From: Enoplolaimus lenunculus
Lineage: Eukaryota; Nematoda; Enoplea; Enoplida; Thoracostomopsidae
Length of the DNA stretch: 64,000 nt
Assembly: GCA_030248215.1 (NCBI GenBank)
Contig: JASANG010003145.1
Coordinates: 1 to 64,000, forward strand
Direction: 5' to 3'
The translations under genes were made by a program, and so were the position numbers. Shown here in pieces: positions 1-9,169 of this stretch (the first letter of the stretch is position 1; each line of letters starts with the position of its first letter). Below the pieces are notes generated by a model that worked only from the letters and a program-made list of their open reading frames with translations, ran no database searches and was not told the DNA's origin.

Positions 1-17
1 GCTGAAGATAAGCCTAG

Positions 18-257
18 GCTATTTGCAATTCCCTATGCCCGTGCCCTGCCAGTGACATTAATCCTGTCAACAAAAGGGGCAAAAAAGTTTGCTTTAACTT
101 TGCTTTTGGATACGTGAAATATTTCGATTATCATGACAAAACGCCTCTCAATAAATTCTTGGTAAAATCTGGGTCAAAGGTTTGGGAAATTCCAAATCAA
201 ATTTTTGACAAATATCGTGAGAAATCCGATGAAATTAAAGCGACCAATACAGTCTGA
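18..257 (+). CDS. Unrecognised open segment, possible last exon of a gene entering from the left
   Basis: A plus-strand frame is open from just after an acceptor-like CCTAG (ends at 17) to a TGA at 255-257, giving about 79 residues. The first half has several Cys (a CPCP motif) and the second half is charged (KYFDYHDKTPLNKF, VWEIPNQIFDKYREK). Its composition is less biased than chance frames nearby. I do not recognise a family and there is no ATG, so it could be a terminal exon, a fragment of a repeat, or chance. It is on the opposite strand to the retroelement fossil that follows. Confidence 0.22.
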   Translation, partial: AICNSLCPCPASDINPVNKRGKKVCFNFAFGYVKYFDYHDKTPLNKFLVKSGSKVWEIPNQIFDKYREKSDEIKATNTV

Positions 258-632
258 ATGATTAATGAGCCTGGCAAGGTTGACTCAAGTTGAAAAAGCT
301 ATGCTGCATATGCAACATGATTGCACATAATCTGAAATGTTCTGACGTAGAAATATACCGTGAGGTACTCTATGCCCATTGGGATCCCTGAAAAAATTGG
401 AGCGAAATTTCTTTAATCTTCTAGCGATTGTGGCATTTACTGCATTTATTATGGTAAGTAAACATATTACGCTGAGCCATGGTGTTATAAATTTGGTTAT
501 AGGTTTTTGTGGCTTAACTAATGGCGTATCTTTAAATTTTTAATAATAGTAGAAACCGTTAAACCATATTTAATTGAAGGCTTCCTTGAGGACGTCGTAA
601 TTGTTAAAATGTTTTTGAATAACATAATTCTT
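258..632. other. Non-coding stretch, nothing recognised
   Basis: AT-rich sequence without a convincing open frame, inverted repeat or RNA gene. Confidence 0.4.
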
Positions 633-3295
633 CTACAACTTCCTTTTTGTATCGACATAATCATTATATGACAATCCGTACATATTCAGTTTGTCTATAA
701 AACCGATCCTATGATTATAACTACTTGAATATGGTTCTGGAAATTTGGCTCGCTTGACCAAATTATCCAGCACCAACTCTGGCCCTAATATAGTACGGTC
801 GGTGAGACTTAATCGTAATATGTCAGTATTAGTATACATTGGTGAGCCTATACCTATTGTTTGTAATTTCTTATTTTTAAGTTTTTCCCCGTGATAGAAT
901 CTGATTTTGATGTAATTCCGTTTCTTATGTATAATGTTGATATACTCACATTGCGGTTGTTCCATGAGATGTAGGTGTTGTGACGGTGAAAATGCGATTT
1001 GAACGTCACACCTGACCACTTCACTGGTTTGATTTGATCGGTCTGTCAAATAAAATGGATCTGCCTGTAATTTATATAATTCAATATCAATTGTTTCGCA
1101 ACAACAAGTTATAGGGCAAATGAAACATTCACTGTAAGCTTTGTGGCTAATTAAGAAGCATTCTGATATGTTGTTACAGTCACTGATCTTTATCGAAGGT
1201 GACAAATTTTTGACAACATAATCGTCTAATATCTCTGTAGGTGCAAAATGTTCGATTTGATATTCTGATTTATCTGATTTATACGAGGTTAACTTTGATC
1301 TGCAAGCCTCTTTCGAAACCCTGATAAGGCTGTTCCAACGATATCCAGAAAAATTATATTTTTCTTTGCTTGCCTTTATATTATAAAACTGAAAACATTT
1401 AGTTTTAGGAGCTACAGATTCTTGAGGAACTGCAATATTAAATGTTATCTTGTATATATCTGGTTATGAGCAATATCGCTTCGAAATTTTTGCTACACTT
1501 AATTCCTTTTCTTTAATATCGTCTATTATTTGAGAATTATTACAACCACGAATTCCGATCTCCGACGTAATTGAATTTTGATTTTTGGGAAAGCAATTTA
1601 AATTACAATCATTCAAATTGCTTCCTGTAATCAACGATTCACTCCGATTTTCTTTCACGGTTTGGCCTATCTGTTTTTCCTTAGTTTCACCAATTACTAC
1701 CATTCCCACACAAGTTACAACTTCAGGATAAATTTTTTCGACTAACATTGCTTTTTGTTTTAGTAATACTTCTTTTTCCTTGCTAACTTGGTCAAATTTC
1801 TTCTTAGTTTCTTCTAATTCGTTCTGAATTTTACGCAAAGTAGTTTCATCTGATGTTGTTCTACTAACTGCTGTGACTTCTGCCGCAGAAGTCGCAGCAT
1901 TACTTATGTTGCGTGTTTGTGCATTTTGTTGGGGTGCGGAGCTAGAATAATACTGTGTTTGTCGTGGGTTCCACGTCTGAGCTTGTTGTCTAATATTATA
2001 AGATGGTCTGAACCCAGTTCTTGCTGAAGTGTATGAATTTTTACCGCTATCTAATGGTACTTGTCTTGCTATCTGACATCCTGCGGCAGTATGGCCAATC
2101 TTGCCACATGTATAACATCTTGGCGAATTTGTGGTAGTTCTAGGATTATTAATAATGCGCCTATTATATGCCTGTTGACTAGGCGGGTTTGTTTGTCTAT
2201 AATTAAAATGTGTATTTCCCCGTATTTTGTTATGATGTCTCTCCATCATCTGAATCTTATCTTGCACCCGGTTTACAGAGTTTACTAAACCCTGTTGTGT
2301 GCGAATCAAGTGTTCCAGGGAACGCTCCATGCGTTTATTATTGGTCTGTCTTTGTTGCTCAGTATTGGTTGGTATTGTACTAACAATATTTTGTGGTTGT
2401 GGCAGATAATTTTGTATCCCCAGGGTACCTTGAGTTTTCGGAAAAATTATTGCCTGCATATCTAAACGCATAGCAATATCATCTGCTTGTTGCAATGTAT
2501 GTATGGGCATTTCCTTAAATACTTGAGCCTTAATTTCAGAAGAGCGAATTCCCGAAAAGAATTTTCCAATAATAAAACGGCGGATTGTTTCCTCTGACTC
2601 GCCTCATAAGAATACAACGATTCGCCTTCCATTTGTTCGCGGCCTTGTAAGGCAGCTTCATGATAAACTGCTAACTCCGGGGAGGCTAGCTTACGTTCTA
2701 ATGCAGTGCAGATTGATTTAAAACTGCGTTTATCCTCAGTAGCTAACCCATCGTATATATCCTTTGCAATATCTCTAAGATATGCAGGTAATACCCGCAA
2801 TTTCATCTCATCATCTATCAGTTTTGCCGCGCAAATTAAATTAAAATTTTCTAACCATGTGTTAAAATCAGGGCCCATTAAGCCTCCGTGAAACGGATGT
2901 ATTACCAGATCGGTATCAGTAGTACCAGTTACCCTAGTTTGGGCAAGGGCAGAATTCATATGAGCCATACCATCAGTAAGCTGTCTCACATTTTGTGTCA
3001 AGTGTGTGACATCCTGTTGAAGTTGATCCATGTTTCTAAGTCTGTATCTATGCTGTCTAGGCGTGCTTACACTTACGTCTAATATAAAAATTAACTCTTC
3101 AATATTAATATTGGATAGATAATTACTTGCAGATTCTTCCGGAATTGGACTTAGCGATCTGGCTCTTTTCATAAAAATCAACAAGAGTTTTTAATATTAA
3201 TCACCGATTTCGAACTAAATTAAAATAACGCCGACTTTGAAACCTGCTACCACCGCTAGAAAAATTTGAAAGTCAAATTTTTCTAAAATGTTTGA

Positions 3296-3318
3296 TTCAA
3301 ATCTCGGTGGGACCTCCA
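3296..3318 (-). other. Retroelement primer-binding site, tRNA-Gln type
   Basis: The plus strand reads TTCAAATCTCGGTGGGACC and then TCCA. This equals the T-loop-to-CCA end of animal tRNA-Gln (T-stem CTCGG, acceptor strand TGGGACC, discriminator T, CCA). The minus strand is therefore complementary to the 3' end of that tRNA. It sits two bases inside the LTR edge, where a primer site belongs, so it fixes the orientation of the element and the LTR boundary. The tRNA identity is from memory. Confidence 0.75.
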
Positions 3319-3320
3319 AA

Positions 3321-3650
3321 TGTTACGATTACAAAATAACGGCTATTGATTTTTTTTTATTTATTAATTATGGCAGTAGAGCCTTTGTGAAATAAACGAA
3401 GAAAAAGTAGTGAAGCGCCCATAAGGCAAACAAGTCCATGACAATTAACTATTACACTTAGTACCCGCCCTGACTTACAATTCAATTTCGGTACACGTTG
3501 ATCAGACGCAACGAAAACCATAGACGTGATAATTGTAAAACTTTGACAACTTGATGCACTCAGTAAAACGACCCGCGGTCTATAATAAGCGGAAAATCTT
3601 TTCAGAAAAAATAACTAAATGAAACTTTCACGCCCAAACCTGACTAAACA
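3321..3650 (-). repeat. 5' LTR of the retroelement fossil
   Basis: About 330 bp bounded by TGTTACG at one edge and TAAACA at the other, i.e. the TG...CA ends expected of an LTR. The inner edge lies two bases from the tRNA-Gln-type primer site. No second copy was found in the window, so the outer edge is inferred from the terminal motif and from the abrupt end of the neighbouring gag-protease fragment there. Confidence 0.6.
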
Positions 3651-4141
3651 CTGCCTGTGTCCAATAATGCCTTTATAGGTTTATTTTCAACTAAAACCGA
3701 TAGCTCTGATACATTGGGTTCTCCTGCAATACTAACCATGCAGCTAGGTTTAGGTCTATCTAATGTTTTAGTTACCTTACGTGGTGTATCATATCTAGGT
3801 CGATCGCGTTTTGTGTGTTGTAGTAATCGAGAACAACTTGGAGTTACTACCAGGTTGGCTTTGTTGTTCCTATTATGCTTTGGTGTTTTGGGAGGCAAAG
3901 TAGCTTCTATTGGATTTCGAACGGTAACTGCTGCTGCAGTACCGGATAATAAATTGGAACATGTAGGTTGTTCGGAAGCATTTTGTTCATTAGGCATACG
4001 TCCTATCAGGTTATTTTCTTCTGTTGTTTCGCTCTTTCCTGGGGCCTTAAAACTATTCAGAAAATTGGAGAATCTTGTCTCTAATATAGGCATTGGGGTT
4101 GGGACCCTTGGTGGACCGAACTTCGTTATCGTGTGAATCAT
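3651..4141 (-). mobile_element. Older gag-protease fragment of another LTR retroelement
   Basis: A minus-strand open stretch of about 165 residues. The first two thirds are a basic Pro/Asn/Thr-rich nucleocapsid-like tail. The end has the start of a retroviral-type aspartic protease (a strand followed by the LLDTGS active-site motif). The recognisable sequence ends at the LTR edge of the neighbouring element, as expected if that element inserted into this older copy. It is a broken fossil fragment with no other pol domain visible. Confidence 0.6.
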
Positions 4142-4448
4142 CGGAACTGTAAGTCAGGGCTGGCTATAGGAATGATGACCAATGTGTTAGTCTCGATTGC
4201 CTAATGGGCGCTTTACGACATATTGCATGATAAATTTTTTTTGTGGGTGAACTGAGGAGTCTAAAATCATTAAAAATTTCATAGTCCCTGTATCTGAATC
4301 GTAACAATAAGTAAAAAACCGCTACGAAACGTACCGGGAATTTTATGAGTTGAACCACGAAACGTATAAAAATTTTCTGAGTGAAATCGGAATTTATTTT
4401 GACAAAACATATTCCGGGCTGCACCAGTTATATATAATGCGCCGTTGA

Positions 4449-4828
4449 CAATAGTTTTTGAGCGCCTGCCACCGCTTTGTACGGGAGTTGGGGTTACGTC
4501 ATGTACAAATTTACACCCTCCTAAACGCTAGTTTCTCGATTAAGGCCAAAAAATTTATTTGACACTCGTTAGGGAGGGGCTAACGGAAATTTGATTTACG
4601 CACATATCAATTTTATGTGTTGTAGATATAGATATGTTGAGAGGTCAAATTTCCGTTAACACACTACCGAGTATCAAATAATTTTCTGTAACACTCGTTA
4701 GGGTGGTCCTAACGGAGAAACTGTCTTTAGTGTACGGCTAACGAACGTACATTTAAAAATGTGTACATGAGGTAATCCCAAACCCGTACAAATCGGTGGC
4801 ATGGTCAGGCACTCAAAAAATGTATTGA
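4449..4828. mobile_element. Terminal-inverted-repeat (MITE-like) element, about 380 bp
   Basis: The left arm starts CAATAGTTTTTGAGCGCCTG and continues through CCACCGCTTTGTACGGG, GGGTTACGTCATGTACA. The reverse complement of the right arm reads CAATACATTTTTTGAGTGCC, then CCACCGATTTGTACGGG and GGATTACCTCATGTACA. The arms match imperfectly over about 80 bp. Inside is a second inverted pair (CTAACGGAAATTTGA at 4574 against TCAAATTTCCGTTA near 4646) and two copies of CACTCGTTAGGG (4564 and 4684). It is non-coding, so non-autonomous. The superfamily is not assigned. Confidence 0.7.
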
Positions 4829-5961
4829 GAACCGAGTGTAACGAACCCCGCATTAAGCATAGCATTATTTTTGCGACAAATCACTATGCAACAACTACAA
4901 ACCATATCCCAGTTTTACCCAATAGCAATACAAAAATAACCACTTTAAACTTTTAAAACCTGCTGCCAGCTTCGGAAAACAAATTTGAGACGATCTAACC
5001 CAAGTTTTTCTGGCAGAATTTTTAAAAGTGACATACTGAGATTTTGCGTATAAATTGGGCAATTTAAGCAATGTTAGGCTATACTTATTGTTCGCGCATT
5101 CTAGCAAAGTCTTAATACTTACAATCGCACAAACGTACAAATACAGATTCATTTCGGCTTAAAGCGAAAGCAAACAAATTAAAGACGAAAATCGGTACAC
5201 AATACAGTACTGCAATTAGAAATTATAAGTTGTAGGGGCGCAAGATGCTTTCCAGATAGTTTGAGGATAATTTTTCTGCGATAGAATAATTCTTTTTATT
5301 GAAGTTACAAACTATTCGGTCATAGGATACGAAGCTGTTTGACGAGAATAATAGCATTTCTCTCAACCGATTCCCGTTTTCGTTGCTACCGTAATGTAAT
5401 CTAAAATTCGCTAAACTATGTACTTTAATCTCAAAATTTTCAATCGTAGATAAATAGGTATAATTTTGTTCAAAGTTAAACTGTTGTGAAATTGCAGAAA
5501 ACCACCATATAGGTATATACTTGACGCAAAATGTTAATGTTTTTGTCACGCAATAAAATTTTTCAAATTTCAAAATGTATCGTTTGAAAACTTTGCGTGC
5601 TGGTTTTCGTTACATTTCAACGCGTCACACAAGTCGCTCTGTCATTGCAGTTTTTAAACTCGCAATACTTGCGCCACCTGCGTGTAAAACAGGTATTTAA
5701 ATTTTATTGACTACAAAACGTCTTCTGAACGCAATTAAAATTTCAAAACGATTCGCCGGGCTACATTTTTGATTTGAACTCATCCTATTCTGTGTTTTTA
5801 TATGAATTTGTGAGCGCTAAAACTGATATTGTTTAGTGGCGTAGAATTTGTGATCTCGAATTTTTTCGTTGGACGCCGACCACCGACAATTAATGTTGAT
5901 TTTATTTTTCAACCAGGTAACTCCTAATTTTTCTGCCTTAACATTTAGCTGCCTACAGAAC

Positions 5962-6133
5962 AGTTCGCGAGTCTGGCGAACGCCTCGAGTGCACCCCTCT
6001 GTGACCGCCTGTTTGTCGTTGTGCATCGTTTTTTATTCAAGCTTACATGTATAGCGAGGCTGGCGAACGCCTAAACCGCAGCGGTTGTTAACCGCCTCTG
6101 TGCCCGTTGTATATACATCGTTTTATTGAAGCT
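5962..6133. repeat. Two diverged tandem copies, period about 94 bp
   Basis: Both copies carry GCGAG(T/G)CTGGCGAACGCCT, then an ACCGCCT-type segment, then GCATCGTTTT or ACATCGTTTTATTNAAGCTT. Copy 1 runs to about 6042 and copy 2 starts at about 6053. Confidence 0.6.
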
Positions 6134-7173
6134 TTACCTTCACATTTCAGTAATTTCAGAAATTACATTTCCGGAACATAGCGAAACTTGATTCTGCGCA
6201 CCTATATCTACTGAAACATAATTACTCAAATAGTTAATTGTTATAATACTTTAAACGCAAGATATGCCCAATGATTATTTTCTAAATAGCTCTCTGTATG
6301 ATTTGGTTGGTTTTCAAAGTGCGTACATTGCGTTGTAATTTGTGGTCGTATTGCATCATTTGCTTCGCATTATTCAATAGACACATATGTTTTTTAAATG
6401 TATATATATTTATACATAAATATTTCCGCATTTTTTAAATATTAAAACTTTATCAGGCCCAAAAACGACAAGCCAAATATTTACTCAGTCAAACTATATT
6501 GCTCATTCTGCGAATAAGAAATCAACGCAACAGAAACCATCTTTAACTCAATCACTGCGATTGCTTTCATTAATTAGTTCTTTATCCGCTGTTAGTTTCT
6601 TATAGATCTTTGATCTGAATTAAAGTTAAAATGACAACATCTCGTATAAGGTCAACAAGTTTTGCAACGAACAGGCGTTGGTGTTGAGACATCTACGCAG
6701 TTAAAATAATGTCCAAATTGTGAATTTTAAAGAAATTTTTGCAGTGTTGTAAAAAGTTTAGTTTTTAAGGTTCACTTTTAAAAAATCTTCGCTAGTTTAA
6801 ACTTCAATACTTTACTCGAAACAGTTACCAGGGGTGGTGAACCGCGTTTACCCCTTGGTACACGCGAGTGTTGCATACTCATGTTTTGAATAAGGATATT
6901 CTTACATATGTAAGGTATATAGAATTTACGCCTTTGCGTATATGGGAAATTTACTATAGCAGCTGCTTTATTGGTTTATTTACAAGTTTTCCAAACAACA
7001 ACGCATGAACGCCTCAAACCGTTATTTTAGCAGCACCAACGTCCGTATTCCAAATATAATTGTTTTCATACAAGTTGCGTTCTCAAGTAAAATGAATATT
7101 GTTTTCCTATTTTAAACCAACGATATAAAATAGAATTGAAAGCTTAAAATGCAATTTATTAATCTTACCGTTA

Positions 7174-7250
7174 ACTCTAGGGTGTGAGCATAGCAAGTAT
7201 CTGGTACCGTACACTCTAGGGTGTGAGTATAGCAAGTTTCTGGTTTAAAA
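7174..7250. repeat. Two tandem copies of a 39-bp unit
   Basis: ACTCTAGGGTGTGAGCATAG at 7174 recurs 39 bases later as ACTCTAGGGTGTGAGTATAG, each followed by CAAGT(A/T)TCTGGT. Confidence 0.8.
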
Positions 7251-7949
7251 AGCTGTTTTTGCAAAACCCAAACCTTGGTTATTAATTTAATTATAATGTG
7301 TTACGCCGAGTTGTAACATCCAACTGTATATCGTCGTCAAGAGAAACGCTTGCTTTTTGTTTGCTTTTTGCCTATAGTTTTAAGTATACATTCTGCATGC
7401 ATTTGCAGTGCAAACTTTGCAATATTTACACATAATTTTTTGCTTTTGCATAATATGCAACAGTAGTAGCACATGAGAGTTGAAGTAGTTTTAAAACGTT
7501 AAGAAGGAATTTGAGCGAAAAAAATTCTTTAGGTTACTACAATTCAGGTTGTGGTTTGTTTAACACGACACGCCATTGGACGATCTTCCCACAGTTTTTG
7601 AAACATTTAAATTTTGGCATAAGTTAGGCTTAAAATTAGGTTTAGGCTAACGCTAAGGCTGAAGCATGTTTAGAATATTAAGTATTGAAGTGCCCATAGA
7701 ACCTTGGTTCGATTTTCTAAAAATACGACCGTAAACTTGTTTTGAATTCGGTTTATTTAATCAATGTATTTTTGAAGCATTTGTGAACGAGCAGATTTGC
7801 CGTGTTGAATTTCAAGGTGTCAACATGTTTTATGTGTTTTGGACTTTGTCTCTTGTATGCGTTTGCTCGGCTGCCACAATATTAAATATATATACGAATG
7901 TTTTCAGTATTTTAACTGACAAAATTTAGAGATTCTTTTAGTTCAAAGT

Positions 7950-8190
7950 TCACACACTGTAATTTCCAAAGCGTTGATTAACTCAGATTGCTAGATAATT
8001 TAGACATTTCTTACGTAATAGCGATCAACGTTAACTCACTCAGAGCTGAGTTGATCCCGAATGCATTGATTAAATGAGTTGAATCAACTTAAACCGTTCG
8101 AATTCAGATAATCTTAACTCAGGCTGACTGGAGTCAACTCATTCGGAGTTAAAATCAACTCACTGGACTTGTCCACGCTCTCAACACCAT
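7950..8190. repeat. Inverted-repeat-rich cluster of GAGTTGA/TCAACTC motifs
   Basis: Within about 150 bp there are TTAACTCACTCAGAGCTGAG, GAGTTGATC, GAGTTGAATCAACTT, CTTAACTC, GTCAACTCATTCGGAGTT and ATCAACTCACT. The motif occurs on both strands, so the stretch can fold back on itself. This resembles the core of a foldback MITE, but I could not set clean outer ends. Confidence 0.5.
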
Positions 8191-8203
8191 GGTCTTAATA
8201 GGA

Positions 8204-8394
8204 AGTAAGTTACTTTAAGGGGCGTAAAGGTTTCTGGTGGGTCAATAAAAGAATGCGTTTAGATTTTAGATTACAATTTTTTGCTTAGGCTTAGGCGTAG
8301 GCTTAGGCTTAGGGAACACATTTTTGCAACGCTTAGGCTTAGGCTTAACGCTTAATCTACTGTTACGCCCCTAAAAGTAACATTTGCCGCAGTA
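8204..8394. mobile_element. MITE with TTAGGC-like core, sub-family B
   Basis: The ends are inverted: left GTTACTTTAAGGGGCGTAA, right (reverse complement) ATGTTACTTTTAGGGGCGTA. The core is two blocks of GCTTAGGCTTAGGC-type units split by GGGAACACATTTTTG. Related copies with the same ends lie at 35235 and 42152. Confidence 0.7.
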
Positions 8395-9067
8395 ATAGCT
8401 TCAATTAAAGTCAAGTAGACTTTCATTATTATGATGCATACAGATTCAATATCCCCATTGTACTTCAAAAATCATTCTTGTCTTCAGTTGCCCATTAAAA
8501 AATGTTACGAGGTCAGCGCGCTCGTGTTAAAAACATATGTTTCATTAAAATTTAGCTGAACTGTCGCATTGTATAATAATTACAAGTGTAAATTTTTTAG
8601 CATTTTTTAAGTTTCAGACCAAAAAGTGAAATTTCAAGCAAAAGTTTAATAAATTGAAACGAGATTTTTTAGTGAAATGCAGCCTTTTATATCATGAATG
8701 TCTACAGGTATGGGCAAAAACGTGTAGCACTACCGACGCTAGGTTTCTAAGCAATTTTTTTACATACGCAAAGATATAAAGTAAAAAATTGTATATTATT
8801 TTTACTGAAGAACTATTTAAAACGTTCTGCGTTGGACCTCGTTTACCTACCACAAACCAATACTCTGACGGCATACTGTTTTAAGTTTCACCCGTTTCAG
8901 TCCTTGCTTATATCAATGTCTTAGTATTTCTGTGCAAAATAATCGCAGTTTATATCTCTGTGTTATTCACATTTACTGTCTTAACCAAAAAGCAGCAGAA
9001 AATAATTTACGATTCTACTATTTTGGAACCTAATCGGGTTCAGTAGGTGCGACTGCACGCGATCAAA

Positions 9068-9169
9068 ATGCAAACCAAACGAGAAGTTGGTGCGTTGAAG
9101 GATCTGACTTGTGAAGAAATAGAATTTTATACAGATCTGGCACTCAACGAACTCGAACGATGGCTAGTC
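9068..9169 (+). CDS. Exon 1: start codon and first helix of the CH domain
   Basis: 34 codons from ATG at 9068, ending ...LNELERWLV before GTAAGT. An in-frame TAG at 9044-9046 limits the frame upstream, which supports this ATG. The acidic helix running into ERWL is the usual entry to an LMO7-type CH domain (a helix ending in W-hydrophobic). A 5' UTR exon further upstream cannot be excluded. Phase 0 at the donor. Confidence 0.75.

Larger units (their letters stand above)
633..3650 (-). mobile_element. LTR-retroelement fossil, Ty3/Gypsy-like, incomplete
   Basis: Read on the minus strand, the element begins with a 5' LTR (3321-3650), then a primer-binding site (3296-3318), then a gag region (about 3180 down to 1460). 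The gag part has a capsid-like stretch (FHGG..., then W-E-F, then L-P-A-Y-L-R and A-L-E-R-K-L spacing, as in Ty3/Gypsy gag) and further down a CCHC zinc knuckle (RCYTCGKIGHTAAGC) in a Gln/Asn-rich nucleocapsid tail followed by a short coiled coil. Beyond it lies a Cys-containing open region (about 1450 to 633) that I cannot place. It might be an envelope-like or accessory part. I see no reverse transcriptase, RNase H or integrase, and no 3' LTR in the window. It is broken, with at least two breaks plus the missing pol. Age cannot be estimated because only one LTR is present. Family assignment is by motif memory only. Confidence 0.7.
4829..9043. other. Region upstream of the main gene, non-coding
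   Basis: I find no supported gene in this 4.2 kb. Minus-strand open frames at 4895-5152 and 5223-5573 are short, AT-rich and without recognisable motifs. The stretch holds small tandem repeats (5962-6133, 7174-7250), a short run of TTAGGC-like units (7616-7680), a GAGTTAA-type cluster (7950-8190) and a MITE (8204-8394). The promoter and any untranslated first exon of the CH-PDZ-LIM gene should lie in or before it, but I cannot point to them. Confidence 0.45.

Noticed and set aside
3657-4136. 159-codon plus-strand open frame
   Set aside because: It is the antisense of the gag-protease fossil, which has the recognisable DTG motif on the minus strand.
5223-5573. 116-codon minus-strand open frame
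   Set aside because: AT-rich, rich in Phe/Tyr/Asn, no motif, no splice or promoter support. Probably chance.
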